Shown piece after piece: positions 53,201-64,000 of a stretch of DNA of 64,000 nucleotides. Each line of letters starts with the position of its first letter. The first letter of the stretch is position 1. The notes under the pieces are model-generated. The model worked only from the letters and a program-made list of their open reading frames with translations, was not told where the DNA came from and made no database searches. This stretch comes from Pseudogymnoascus destructans (Eukaryota > Ascomycota > Leotiomycetes > Thelebolales > Thelebolaceae), in NCBI RefSeq assembly GCF_001641265.1, contig NW_020167529.1, positions 397,001-461,000 of the forward strand. Reading direction: 5' to 3'. The position numbers were made by a program, and so were the translations under genes.

Positions 53201-55155
53201 AAGTGGGGCGGTGAGCCGACGCACTCTGCGCGATACCAGGCACAGGAGCTCGGTGAGAATATGCGCAATGATCTTTACCTGATGAATAAGGAAGTTCTCG
53301 ACGAGGTTCACGTCTTCAGCAGCTCTGAGAGACGCGTTACTACGAGCGCGCAGATCTTTTCAGCTTCGTTCTTGGATAAGAAGGATCTTGCCAGCGATTT
53401 CATTACTATCCGGAAAGATCTTCTGGACGACTCGAATGCTGCAAAGGATGAGATGGACAAGGTGAAAAAGAAGCTTAAGGTCCTTCTCAGAGAAGGACAG
53501 GGGCCGCCTCCGCAGTTCGCGTGGCCTGCCAATCTTCCCGAGCCATCTATTGTCCAGCGCCAGGTCATCCAGTTGATGAACTTCCATCGTAAGGTCATGC
53601 GACATAATTACCAGAAGCTCTACGGCGGCGCCGTGACATCTCTGAACAACATCGTCAACCCCGGCGACAAAGCTACTAGTGAGTCCCCACAGGTGGGCGC
53701 GATGGGACAGGCCACGGCAATCAACAACATCCAAGCGCGCTGGTGCTGCGGCGAAGATGCCGAGCTCTTCCGCGAGCGCTGGGAGAAGCTGTTCATCGAG
53801 TTCTGCGACGCGGAAAAGGTCGACCCGAGCAAGATCTCGGAGCTCTACGACACGATGAAGTTCGATGCGCTGCACAACCGCCAGTTCCTCGAGTGGGTGT
53901 TCACGCCGAGCAAGTCGATGCTCGAGGAGGAGGACTCGGCTGTTGTGGTTGAGGATGCGTCGTCGGCGAAGGTGTCGGAGGATAAGTCTGATAAGCCGGA
54001 GAGGAGCGATTCGACGACTACGACGGAGAAGTCCGAGTCGAGCAAGTCGGTGTCGCGACGACTGTTTAGGCGCCGCTCTGGGACTATGAAGAATGTGGTT
54101 GAGGAGACGCCGGAAAGTGTATGTTTACCCCGTTCGAGTTGTCTGTTGGAGCTATCACTAACTTGAAATAGTATTTCCATCTCTTTACCGGAAGCACCAA
54201 GACCAAGGCGAAGACGGATGCCAGATTTGAGAAGCTTCGAGAGCTATACAACCTAGCCAAGGTCCTCTTCGACTTCATCTGCCCCCAAGAATACGGCATC
54301 ACCGACAGCGAAAAGCTCGAAATCGGCCTTCTAACCTCCCTCCCCCTCCTCAAAGAAATCGTCGCCGACCTCGAGGAAATGCAAGCCTCCGACGACGCCA
54401 AATCATTCATCTACTTCACCAAGGAATCGCACATCTACACCCTCTTCAACTGCATCCTCGAGGGCGGGATCCAGACCAAGATCGCACGCTCCGCTATCCC
54501 GGAGCTCGATTACTTGTCTCAGATCTGCTTTGAGCTGTATGAGTCGGAGACTACGCCTTCGCCGGCTCCGAAGGCGCAGTCGGCGCCTGAACTCGCGACG
54601 CCGGGTGAGCTGGCTGCGTTGGCGGAATTAGCTGCGAATCCGCCGCCGTCGGCGGCGCTGGAACCGGTACCGGACCCGATGCCGCAGGAACAGACGTTCG
54701 CGTATTCGATCCGCATCACCATCTCCCCAGGGTGTCACACCTATGACCCGCTCGATGTGCAGCTTGATTCGAAACATTGCATTGGATGCGCGCCGCGGCG
54801 CTCGCTGACGCAGCATATGGATTGGAAGGAGGTGATTGAGACGCTGAGGGCGAAGTTTCATCAGGTCAGGTTGCCGAAGAGCTTTTTGGCTATTAATTTG
54901 AGTGAGAGTCATACGTTTCATCGGAGGGAGGAGGAGAAGAGTGAGGGTGAGGGGGAGAAGAGTGAGGGGGAGGGGAAGAAGAGCTCGTTGTGTGTTGGTG
55001 AGGGGGAGGGAAGGAGGGGGAGGTCTGGGACTGGGGGGGAGATGAAGGCGGAGAAGGGGGAGGTGAAGGAGAAGACGGGGGGTGGGGAGAAGGAAGAGGG
55101 GCCTAAGGGAGAGGAAGTCCCGGGGGGGCCGGAGAAGGTGAATGTTGTGTTTTAG
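50282..55155 (+). CDS. vip1: Inositol hexakisphosphate/diphosphoinositol kinase, Vip1/Asp1 (PPIP5K)
   Basis: Makes the 1-position pyrophosphate of inositol phosphates, with an antagonistic phosphatase domain; acts in phosphate homeostasis, polarity and microtubule control. ATG 50282 is the first in-frame ATG. Exons 50282-54118 and 54172-55155; a 53-nt intron (GTATGT...AATAG) restores EETPESYFHLFTGSTKTK. 1606 residues. A ~300-residue Ser-rich disordered N-terminus is typical of filamentous fungi. The ATP-grasp kinase runs from IIGVCALDIKARSKPSRNIL to VCGFDLLRADGKSYVIDVNGWSFVKDN (~600-625). The histidine-acid-phosphatase domain carries VIRHADRTPKQKYKYTF (~815) and HVFSSSERRVTTSAQIF. The end of the phosphatase domain (YEFSI-like YSIRITISPGCHTYDPLD) is in exon 2. 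The last ~75 residues are Glu/Gly/Lys low complexity. All key motifs are present. Confidence 0.95.
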
Positions 55156-56452
55156 ACGCGTGGGAGGGATCCTGCATTGGATGATGGCATGGCGTAGATG
55201 TGGAGTAAACTCGTGGATATATATGTAGCATGGAAGGCGTTTTTTTTTGTTGGGGAAATGAATATATGTATGACATTAAATAGTGTGGAAATCTCGGGGC
55301 TTTAAATCTCCCGTTTTGATAAGTGTGATAAGTGTGATACGAAACAGAACAGAGGGAATGGGATGAAATTCAATGAAGCCGCTCATCGCCGAAGGAAATC
55401 CAACGCGACGCGATATTTCTGCACCTCTCTCCCATTGATCCAGTCAGTCAGGCAGGCAGTCACCTGATACGGCGGCACTGGCTGGCTGGCTGCGGCGCAG
55501 TGCCGAGGATCATCCACTGTGTGAGTCTGGGAAAGGAGATTACCAGCAGCAGCAGCTGGAAATAGAAGGGGATACTGTCATCTCAGTCCCGGTATCGTGT
55601 TACACTATCTCACGACGGACGGTTGATGGTCCATTCATTCACGACGTGGGTGCGAGGCAGTGATGGAGAGGTTCGTGAGAAATTTCGATTTTTTTGGTAC
55701 GAGTACAGCTGTGAAGAGTCCACTTTCATTTGTGAGCTTCTGGACCCTGGCGTTGTCACTTTCTGACAGCTGAGAGTCGCGGGATGGCAGGTCCAGTGGA
55801 AACAAGTGAAAGATGATGGAATCGCTGTGAAGCCTGAAACTCTGCGTCCAAACAAACTCTTTTATCTCTCATTTCTCATTTATAGCGGGCCGTTGATGCA
55901 TGTACAGTACAGCACAGTGTACACCCCATTAGTCCCTCACCCTCCAAACACCCAAAAGCCACCTCAAGCGTGGAAATGAATCCCTCACATCCCAATTCCT
56001 AAACAAACAAACTTCCCCCCCTCGACCAATCCCAGCCCTCCCCAGCCGAACACTGCCTCAGCTGCCGAGCGAGCTTTAGCCCGCATCCAGACGTGTGGAG
56101 GGAGATATGTGATGGCCGCAGCATACAACATCGACGACCGTCTCAGCCTTGGGCGTCCGGGCCCAGTTGGGGTAAAACGTCCCGTCATGGCATGTCTGTC
56201 ATGCTCGAATATCCCGTTTGCGCCGACTGGAGACGTGGCGCGGGTCTAGACGGCAAACGGAACTGATGAGTCAAGGCTAATAGGGGCGGGCGAGTGGTTT
56301 TTTTTTTCTCTGTGGTGGTGGGTGGATGGGATCAGCGTTATAAGACCTCTCCCGTCCCTCTCGTTTTCTCGTCGTTCTCACTTTTCTCCATATACAATCA
56401 CCCATCCACCATCCAACTTACAATAGTCGTTCTTTCTCCCACATCCTATCAC
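55156..56452. other. Intergenic region upstream of the PLAC8 gene
   Basis: Short tandem repeats CAGTCAGTCAGGCAGGCAGTCA (55452-55473), (GGCT)n (55488-55500) and GTGATAAGTGTGATA (55322). ORFs at 55610 and 55985 (minus) look spurious. A T9 tract at 56298 and CT-rich leader precede the downstream ATG. Confidence 0.5.
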
Positions 56453-57232
56453 ATGGCCACCTACGAGAACACCCAGCAACAGCAAGTTGCCCAGCCTCAA
56501 TACGCACCAGCCCCGCAACAGCAGGTTGTCCAGCAGCCGTATGCCTCCCAGCCTGCCCCCGTCGCCGGTCCCCCAGCTGGAAATGACGACGTAGCGCACT
56601 GGACGAACCGCATCACCGCCGCGCTGAACAAGCCTGAGACCATCACCAGCCCCGTGCCTGCGTCGCATCAGCCATGGCACCATAGCTTCCTTCAGTTCTT
56701 CACGCCTATTGATCTCTGTATGTCCCCCCTTTCTCACGCAAATGACTCTCTCCCCATTCCAGCCAGCGGCCAGACAACTAATTTGAGAATCCAGGCCTCA
56801 TCACCTGCTGCTGCCCCTGCGTCACCTTCGGCAAGACACACCACCGTCTCCACCACGACGCAAACCTCGAGGACTACAGCCTCGTCAACGCCTCGTGCAT
56901 CGGGTGGTGGGCGAGTGGATGCTGCGCCGCTACCTCGGTTGGTATCGTGCTCCAGCGCCGCACGATCATGGATCGCTTTGGTCTCACTGGTGATTTCCCC
57001 GTTAACTGTCTGAGGGGTTGCTTCTGCGGATGCTGCGATCTGTAAGTTCCCCATCCCCCCCAATTGATGAGTTTGGGTGAAAATGGGAATGGGAATGAGA
57101 ATGTTTGCTAACCCTCCGATTAGTATCCAGCAGGAGAAGGAAGTCGAGTACCGCCTCCTCCAACAGGGCGGCGTTACGCAGCAGCCGACTGCGAACCATG
57201 AGATGAAGGTCCCGGGTGGGCAACAGTACTAG
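56453..57232 (+). CDS. PLAC8-family cysteine-rich protein
   Basis: Three exons: 56453-56717, 56795-57041 and 57124-57232. Introns of 77 nt (GTATGT...TCCAG) and 82 nt (GTAAGT...ATTAG) restore IDLCLITCCCPCVTFGKTHHRLH and CCDLIQQEKEVEYRLL. 206 residues. The N-terminus is a Gln/Pro/Ala-rich disordered tail. The PLAC8 domain shows CCCPCVTFGK, a short hydrophobic segment around ASCIGWWASGCCAATSVGIV, and FPVNCLRGCFCGCCDLIQQEKEVEYR, which together are the family signature. Members are membrane-associated proteins linked to metal resistance or cell-size control in plants (PCR/FW2.2). The fungal role is not established. Confidence 0.93.
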
Positions 57233-58067
57233 ATTCTCCCACTCACCATTGTCGCTCTCTCATTCAAACAAACCAAACACACCAACACACGGAATTTCCT
57301 TTTTTAGCTACCATCGTCGTCTGTCTGTGGGAATATAAAGATACCCGGGTATAAACGGGAACAAACAAACAAAGGAGAGATGGAGAAATTGGAGGCTCGG
57401 AGAGTATTAACGCAGTCCCAGAGAGGGGGTTTGCGGAATCATTGTAGTATCTTGCGGAACGTCGTGGCGTCTTTGTCTAATACCCGGATCTTGATCCTAC
57501 CTGGCCTAATATGAAACACTTTTATATGTAACATTACATCAATGTACCATTTGCCTCCCTGTCTGCGTGACTGTTGTGGTGGAGGTAGTTGTACGATGGG
57601 CTTTCTTCATTGTTGATGCTTGCTCTCCTGAGTATAATGGGCTAGTTCGAAGGTGATAAGTGAGGTGGTGAGGGCGTTGCTGTGGGGAGGAACTGAGACT
57701 GTAAGCTGTAAATCTGCGGGATTGATCGTTGGGATATGCTTTGCATGCTCAATTCCGCGTAGGATAATAAAAATGTACCTCGAAGGCAGGGCTGAGGAGA
57801 TATTCCAAGTGAGGTTGTCAAGCCATGTATGATTGTCATGTGACTAGGGTTTTCTCACTTGCAACAAAACAACCCTTGTTACTAGAACTACGGGGATGCT
57901 GTAGGCTTAAAATTCTCTTCTGATTAAAAAATTGGTTCTCTTGCTTCATCATTTATCAATTGTAGCTATATTTTCCAAAGATTTCCTTTTCGGAATTTAG
58001 AAGTGAGAATATATATATATATATTCAACTTATTCCCGTTTTAACAAAAGCCTAATCTGCTTAGATA
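57233..58067. other. Intergenic, 3' flank of the PLAC8 gene
   Basis: AT-rich, with (AT)n at 58011-58024. The minus-strand ORF at 57642-57839 is not protein-like. No gene seen. Confidence 0.5.
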
Positions 58068-58721
58068 TTACTGAAGCACTAAGACCGCAATCGCCCACCT
58101 CTCCGGCCTATCCAACATAACCAAATGCCCCGCCCCAGGAATAATCGCCACCTCCCTCACACTCCCCCCCAGCCTCCTAATGTCTCCTCTATTCTCGCCC
58201 TCGGAATCCACTGATCCTCCTCCCCCCACGCAATCTTCACATCACACCTCACCCCCCATACAACCCCCCTCCAGCATCTCCCCCACATCCCCATTAGCAA
58301 GGAGGCGAAGTTGCAATCGTGCAGGAGATGCGCAGGGCGATCGTGCCGGCTATATCGTGCGCGATCACTGTGGCGGGTGCGGGGTTGCGGCCTTTGCCAT
58401 CTAGGTGTAGGCCTTTGAGTAGGTCTGCGAGGGCTGTGGCTTGGAATTTCACGGATGTGTCGCCGGGGAAGGAGGCTTTGGAGGTGGGTGGTGCGGCGGC
58501 GGAGGGGGTGTAGGATTGGGATTGTCCGTAGCCGGGGAGGTCGTAGACGAGAATCTCATAGAAGCCTTTTGCTAGAAGTGCTTCAACGATGGGCTTAAAA
58601 ACGACCGAGGACCAGGGTGTGCCGTGGATGAAGACTATGAGCCTGGTGTGTTTGTCGACGAGGTTTGGAGGTTGTAGCGGATATTCCACCCTTGGAACTT
58701 GTGTGTTAACGGTAAATCCAT
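58068..58721 (-). pseudogene. Alpha/beta-hydrolase relic
   Basis: A possible start ATG at 58721 gives MDLPLTHKFQGWNIRYNLQ. A shift near 58675 leads into the main frame NLVDKHTRLIVFIHGTPWSS (oxyanion HGTPW), ILVYDLPGYGQS and VIAHDIAGTIALR (nucleophile elbow; AHDIAG would offer Asp, as in epoxide hydrolase/dehalogenase-like members). This frame stops at 58294. Downstream, other frames carry LLHDCNFASLL, KIAWGEEDQWIPRARIEETLGG (acid region) and the catalytic-His block IPGAGHLVMLDRPERWA, ending at 58068-58070. The cap region between them is shortened. At least three frame breaks plus a deletion make this a pseudogene. Related genes help in detoxification or secondary metabolism; nothing nearby points to a pathway. 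Confidence 0.75.
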
Positions 58722-59291
58722 GTCGTGCAGCTATTCTGTATTGATTAAAGGAAGGAAGATTCCATTTATTTGGCAGTTCTAAGAATTAGGGTGAGGTTTT
58801 ATATCTTATACAGTAATTCCCGAGAAGGATCGACTCAGCTACGTCAGCTTCCAAGTTATCCTGCAGACAAGGGCAAGCAAGCCTGAAGGCCGCGCCATAA
58901 TAAGAATTATATTTATAATTACGAAGAGATGAATTGAGGCCTCTGCAGCCGAAACCAAAGAGCTGCGAAATATAATATTGATAAAAAATGTTTTTTCTAT
59001 TTTCTATACCCAACGAGGCGATTTCCCCCAGACTTTTTTTTAATATATATATCTAAGTCTATGATTTCTGTGGAGTTCTGAAGATAAGCATGCGTTCCTA
59101 GAGGGTATATAGAACCTGTTGCGCCCCAGGTGCTCTCGCGATGAGTCGTAATGTCGTCGCTCGTCGCTGCAAAATTTGATCATCCCTCCAAAACCAGCCG
59201 AGTGCCACAAAAGGACACCATATCAAACAACCCCCCAAAGCCCGCAAATACTACCGCAATCCTTAATAAGCCCACCATTAAAGCCCAAAAT
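58722..59291. other. AT-rich intergenic spacer
   Basis: T-rich and (AT)n stretch at 59030-59052. No supported gene. Confidence 0.5.
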
Positions 59292-60438
59292 TCACACCGA
59301 CATCACGCTCCCCGGCGTCTCATTCCCACCACCGCCCTTCATCTCGTTCCCCCCCCCATCCGTCGTCCCCCCCCAATCCGGCGTCGCAATCCCATCCATA
59401 ACCTCCGCAAACCCAGGTACAATAACCGCTGACCGTCCATTCATCCAGAACCTATCCTCCCTCGAATTACTCAGCGCCAGCAAGCCGGCCGAAAACAACA
59501 GCAGCAGAAGTAGTACCATATCACCTGTCTGGTGCATATTCCCGCTGAACGACGCGACGAGATAGACGATCAACTTCGCCGCCGCCTCTGCGTACCCCTC
59601 TACTGCTGTCTTGCCACGCATCCAGATGCCCCCTGTCAAAGCCTCTAAGTCGTCAGCCATCCCGTGAAGACATATCTCTCTCTCGCCATCAATCCTGACC
59701 TTCCAGCTCTCGGGCTCCGCATCCACCGGCGTAGGTGGCGGCGATCCTGGTGGCGCAGAGGTCGGCGCAGACGCCTGCACAATTGCCTGCCCAGAAGCCT
59801 GCGCGGATGCCGGCGGCCCCCCGGAAGTGCGCGAGCGGATAATCCAGATGTTCAGCGCGCGCGCGAGCATGAGCGCGCTCAGGATCCCCACACCCCACCA
59901 GTCGCGCGTCAAGACCATGAGTGCCATTGCGCTGACGGTGAGGAGAAGCGCAATGATATACAGGAGCGGAGCCATCAAACTAGGCCGGGGCCTCTGGCGA
60001 ACGCGCTTCAACGAAGCCGTGCTAACTGTCCTGCGCAGGGATTGGGTGCGCGGCGACCCGACGCGGAGGGTGACGGGACGGGATCCCGCGCCGAGCCGCG
60101 CGAGGTAGCGGATCGTGGCTGCGTTTGTGAGGCTGATATGGCGGTGGGTGGGGGTGGTGAGGAGGGGTTGTGTGAAAGGGTTTGGGAGGTCAGAGAGGGT
60201 GTCGGCGCGCTGCTGGTTGTGTAGGCCGGGGGCGAGGACGAGCATGTCGAGCCATGTTGAGGTGCCGGTTATGGCGGTGCGGTTGGCGATTGTGCCTAGG
60301 TCGGCGAGGGCGAGGAGGCCAGAGGCCGAGAGGGCGACGCCTGGGACGGGGGTGGCGGGCCACGGGAGAAATCCTTTCTGTCGGGTGTTAGAATGGTTCG
60401 ATTGGGGATTTTTGAGGGGAACGTACTACATATTCCAT
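59292..60438 (-). CDS. Hypothetical multi-pass membrane protein
   Basis: A 9-nt first exon (60438-60430, Met-Glu-Tyr) is joined by a 52-nt intron (GTAGTA...GACAG) to 60377-59292, giving 364 residues. Hydrophobic segments: VALSASGLLALADLG, PLLYIIALLLTVSAMALMVL, WWGVGILSALMLARALNIWII, AAKLIVYLVASFSGNM and GDMVLLLLLLFSAGLLALS. A Ser/Pro/Ala linker (~175-205) precedes SWKVRIDGEREICLHGMADDLEALTGGIWM, and the tail is Gly-rich. Four or five membrane spans are likely. I do not recognise the family. The tiny first exon is inferred from frame and splice signals; an alternative is a start at an internal Met (60245). Confidence 0.65.
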
Positions 60439-60865
60439 GGCCGAATTTTGTGTTTACGGAGGCATTGATGGCTGGCTTGTGATGGGCGGTCGGCTTGTTT
60501 ATGTTGTCTTCCCAGTCATCAACCTCCACCGGCTGGCCGCCAAGGAGAGGACAATTATGAAGTCTCAAATCTGTTCGACATGACATACATTAAGTCATAT
60601 TTGTCTGTATCTGGCAGCTTCGAGCCTTCAATTGGGTTTGGTGAAAGCTACCATTTTGCAGGCGTAGGGCACGCATGACCCAGCAAGGTACAACTTGCAT
60701 GACATTTCACGTGACATACGCAGGTACTCCCCCTTTCTAAGACTTCTGAAACACATCCATTGAGAGAGCATGAATGGAGGAATGCTTGAGACAATTGACG
60801 ATGAAAGGTGTCAGGCGTTGGATATTGGTGGATATATTTCGATATATTTGGTTTCGCTGAGTCTA

Positions 60866-62161
60866 TTAGACTTCTTTAATTTCATCATCATCGTCTTCGC
60901 TCTCCTGATCTGCCCACCCGCCGGCCTTCGACGCTGGCACCGCTCTTTTGCTCGTGTGCTCTAATTGCTTCATCCCATCGCTAACCTCCTGCCCCTCCTC
61001 GTCCCGCATTAGCACTTGCACCAGCCTCTCACAAGCCTCCCTCACCCCCTCATCCTCGACAGCAAGATGTGTCTCTCTGATCACGGGGTAGACTTTGATT
61101 CTCCTCATTGTGTCTCTCCCTTCCCTGCTATTAGTCAACAGCATCAGTGTTTCCACGTGCGCCTTAATGATCTCGGGATCGCTATCTCTCGCCTTGTCAG
61201 GTGGGAGTAGCTGCAAATCATCCAGCATGCCCTCCTGGTCCTCGTCGCTGTACTCTTCTCCGCCGATGATGGGTAGTAGCAGGTAAGGCAAAATATTGAT
61301 CTGGTCTTCAGCAAGAAACAGCTCGTGCTTGTCCGTCTCAAACGCCACATTCTTAATCGTGCTCGCGACACCCTTCCTCCTCACGTCACTCTTGTGCTCG
61401 GTGAAGACCGTGAGCTTCGTTAATGGGATGACGCCATCGTATTCTTGCTTGGTCAGGAAGTACTTCCGGCCCTCGGTATGTTTTGCGATGTCGGCAAAGA
61501 GGTAGGCGAGGTAGTCGAAGTTGGCATCTTTATTGTATGTTCCATCGGCGCCTTTGACGAATAAATCGAACAGCTGGTCAATGATGCGGTTGCTGGAGCG
61601 CAGACCCTCGGGAGATACGCAGCCTAGCTGTAGAAGGATCTTTACATTATCTTCTTTGCCAAGGTTGGCGAGGAGCATAGCTATTAAGTTTGCATTTGGC
61701 TCAGTAGGGTTCTGTTCAGGATCGAAAGTAAGCGCAGGATTACAATAGTGGGACTGTAAAGGGCCAATATACCGTGAGGCGACTTAAGAGGGAATCGAGG
61801 AGAGTGTTATCTTTTGAGAGGTCCTCAAGGATCTCATGGTCATCAGAGAGGTTGATGAGGATATCGAGGGCATTCTTGGCTATTTGCTACATCTCTTGTT
61901 AGCCACTGCCATCTGACGACGTTTTGGGGCCGCATACCGGATAATCTCTAACCAAAAGTTTGAGATGTTTAACTGGTAATAAACCATCCCTCTTGAATAT
62001 CGCCGGCTGGCTCAAAGAATACGGCACCAAATTCTCGACAGCTACCATGCGCTTCATCAGCCCTGTTGCACGAAAGTGTGGGGATTGGGCATACCTAGTT
62101 GTCGTACAGGAGTACTGCCATGGTTTATAAATCCTACAAGATCCTCAAGTTCAGAGGGCAT
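60866..62161 (-). CDS. hgh1: Hgh1-type protein (FAM203, eEF2-specific folding factor)
   Basis: Four exons: 62161-62095, 62041-61938, 61886-61773 and 61711-60866. Introns of 53, 51 and 61 nt (GTATGC...GGTAG, GTATGC...TGTAG, GTATAT...AACAG) fix the frame throughout. 376 residues, family length. Armadillo-like helical repeats: MPSELEDLVGFINHGSTPVRQLA, VENLVPYS, IAKNALDILINLSDD, then the DUF383/DUF384 part with MLLANLGKEDNVKILLQLG, NRIIDQLFDLFVKGAD, FDYLAYLFADIAKHTEGRKYFL, RRKGVASTIKNVAFE and INILPYLLLPIIGGEEYSDED. The C-terminus is acidic (ESEDDDDEIKEV). In yeast Hgh1 helps the TRiC chaperonin fold elongation factor 2. No defect seen. Confidence 0.93.
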
Positions 62162-62837
62162 TTTGGCAGTATTAAGATGCCTCTAGATGGTATATATCGT
62201 TTGGAAATGAAATTTAGTTAACATGCCCCTCTAGATTCTTGGAGGGGCACATTTTTATACTGCCATTGTTCGCCGCCTCTCGACACTGACGTCGGCAAGG
62301 CTGAGGGTTAGCCTCGTCATACCGTAGGAGTCAGACGGCGGCAGTGGGAGTTGGAGAGGAGCTACACGCTTTCGTGGGAGTTATCAAGGGATTATTAACG
62401 GATTTTAATTACACTTCTGCATACACTAAGCACAGTGAACTATCGAGCATAACAACAAGAAACGCGAGGTTGAGCTACTATATTACTCTTCTTGTGACTC
62501 GGGTAGTGAGATCGACTTGGTGCCTCTGAGAGACCCATGGCACCAGGAGATCGGGCCAGTGGACGATACATGCGACTTCATTCTTGCTTTGCTTTGCTTT
62601 GCACCGAGAAGGTTAGAACAGAAACAACTGGGGCACTTTGTGTCACCCCCATTCTCAACTGAGCAGTTTAGAAAACGAACTATACCCAGCCATATAGTAC
62701 CACCCCATTTCCCAACCAAGCAGAGCAGATTACAATAGAAACCCCCTTTCTCAACTGAGAAGTTCGGAATGGAAATTATACCCAGACTTATGCAGCCTGG
62801 GTCTCCCTGTTGCGTCTCAACTCCTCCATACGGCGCG
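62162..62837. other. Intergenic region upstream of hgh1
   Basis: A CCCCTCTAGATTCTTGGAGGGGC hairpin at 62225-62248. Two related segments (TTTCTCAACTGAGxAGTTxxGAAxxGxAAxTATACCCAG) at about 62650 and 62747 form a ~100-bp direct repeat. No gene seen. Confidence 0.5.
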
Positions 62838-63507
62838 TCATAGTCGACTCGCAAAATCATCATGAGAGTAGACACTGTCGACAGCCAAACTCCAATCTGG
62901 GTTAAACTCTACTTCTTCAGCGTTGCGTGAGCCATCATGCCTCATATAAACGAAGTTTATAAGTAGCCCTTTGAAAGTATCGCAGTCCTGAGAAGTCAAA
63001 CAAGTACGGAGGTTCTCCATTAGCAAGTAAAGTAGGCAAGAAAAATCTTTAGGCCTGTAGGCTTCTGGAGTGGTGCGCAACGCGTGACTAGTGATACTGT
63101 ATCAAGATGTTGAAATCTCACAAGTTGGCGGATAACATCAGAAGGAAGTTTATTAGCAAGAGTAGCACCATAGATTTCAAGGTGAATAATGGTTTCTAAC
63201 TCGGCAGCTTCGATGTTGTTGTTCTCGAGAGCGGAATAGTCAATCTGAACAGCGTCGGTCTTAACATTCAGCAAACAGCGGCGGGGTATGCTGGCGTGCC
63301 AAATTGCATGCTGAATCCTGTTTCGGTGGAGAGAATAAACTTGCGAGACTCTTGGCACACATGGAGCAGAACTGGAGGCATAGAGCCTGGGAGAATTCTG
63401 CCAGTGGCCTTATCATAACGTGTCTCGACAACGCGTGGTGCTGGGACACAGTGACGCCAAATTTCGTGGCGGATCTCGAAAGGAAGGCTTGGAAATAGAG
63501 AAGACAT
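62838..63507 (-). pseudogene. Frameshifted 2EXR-like (F-box-like fungal) protein
   Basis: ATG 63507 opens MSSLFPSLPFEIRHEIWRHCVPAPRVVE, then PPVLLHVCQESRKFIL, a pattern common in the large fungal 2EXR family (FxxLPxEIRxxIW...LLxVCRESR). That frame stops at 63268. The next frame continues IPRRCLLNVKTDAVQIDYSAL...ELETIIHLEIYGATLANKLPSDVIRQL (the family's central part), and a third frame runs to 62838. Frame breaks near 63290 and 63070 have no convincing introns. The family's function is unknown. It could be functional only if sequence errors explain both shifts. Confidence 0.55.
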
Positions 63508-64000
63508 CGCTAGACAGAACTCCTCTCAGAGATCAGAGAGGAAAAGAGCGAATACGTGTCGATTGCTTTGCAGGTTAGTTAGTTGATTGTGTGCAAGGAT
63601 AAAAATATGCTTACTGATTGTAGCTAGGAGCAAGATGAAGCAGCTTCAGCCTTGTGATGTTGGGGTGAGGGCAATCTGGGAAGGCAATGTGGTGAAGGCG
63701 ATCTGGTGAACAAGATGTGGCGAAGAGGATGTGGTGAGCAGGATGCGGCGAATATGATGTGGTGACTGGAATCAGGATATCAGTTGAAGAGAATCTAGGG
63801 GAGTGTATTCGGTAATGAGCATCCGTCCCGGGGTATTTGACGGAGCGTATTCAACGGGAGTTTGTGTCGTCTCTAAGCGGCTGATATTTTCTACGTGGTG
63901 CTCGTTATTCATGTCGAGCCTAGCAAGTCGAACATATTATTTGGCCGTTTTGTGACCTCCACCGACGCGCTTGACCCCTGCGCCCGCTTCCGTTTATTCT
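63508..64000. other. End of window, with a minisatellite; no gene seen
   Basis: Imperfect 15-18-bp repeats around GATGTGGTGAACA/GATGTGGCGAAGA at about 63661-63775; nothing coding is supported. Confidence 0.5.
63661..63775 (+). repeat. Degenerate minisatellite (GATGTGGTGA-type units)
   Basis: About seven units: CAATCTGGGAAGG, CAATGTGGTGAAGG, CGATCTGGTGAACA, AGATGTGGCGAAGA, GGATGTGGTGAGCA, GGATGCGGCGAATA, TGATGTGGTGACT. Confidence 0.75.

Noticed and set aside
59664..60224. 186-codon plus-strand ORF opposite the membrane protein
   Set aside because: Arg-rich antisense shadow; the minus strand has several membrane segments and proper splicing.

Overview
This window is nuclear DNA of a filamentous ascomycete (Pezizomycotina). 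The evidence is the short GT-AG introns (about 41-180 nt), a divergent FAS1/FAS2 pair of fungal type I fatty acid synthase, an arginine attenuator peptide upstream of the carbamoyl-phosphate synthase small subunit, fungal-length Vip1 and Utp21, and a chromodomain Gypsy element with a PIF/Harbinger element. A Leotiomycete-like placement is only an impression. No gene names were looked up; calls rest on motifs read by eye.

Layout. 1-3.4 kb: the 3' end of an unknown gene, a decayed pectate lyase gene and a small unplaced ORF. 3.4-17.3 kb: the FAS locus, FAS1 (minus) and FAS2 (plus), sharing a 1.8 kb divergent promoter that contains a 13-bp tandem array, an 11-bp repeat and a 17-G run. 18-20 kb: the CPA1/arg-2 homologue (minus); its leader encodes the attenuator uORF, which I reconstruct across three exons including one of 13 nt. 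20.9 kb: tRNA-Ser(AGA). 21.4-24.5 kb: an OPT-family transporter. 25-39.9 kb: a repeat-rich island. It holds a 120-bp foldback sequence, then a PIF/Harbinger element (25527-35229) whose second ORF is interrupted by a full-length, apparently very young Gypsy chromovirus (27671-34497; LTRs identical by eye, 5-bp target duplication). After that come a TA-flanked MITE, a frameshifted unknown gene, a degenerate repeat array and a poorly supported multi-exon gene.

40-45 kb: a GH18 chitinase and a cation/H+ antiporter, each with one frameshift in an otherwise well-kept gene. 45-62 kb: conserved housekeeping genes: a small single-TM protein, UTP21 (ribosome biogenesis), VIP1/ASP1 (inositol pyrophosphate kinase/phosphatase), a PLAC8 protein, a four/five-TM protein and HGH1 (eEF2 folding). 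Between them is an alpha/beta-hydrolase pseudogene. 62.8-63.5 kb: a frameshifted 2EXR-like relic.

The most interesting signals are: (1) the attenuator peptide gene split by two introns with a 13-nt exon; (2) in the chromovirus, a canonical A_AAA_AAC slippery heptamer abutting the gag stop, followed by a foldable H-type pseudoknot; (3) an antisense ORF in the same element encoding a Zn2Cys6-like cysteine cluster; (4) the nested transposon history. I saw no secondary-metabolite cluster, CRISPR or virus. Plus-strand long ORFs over FAS1 are shadows of its codon composition.
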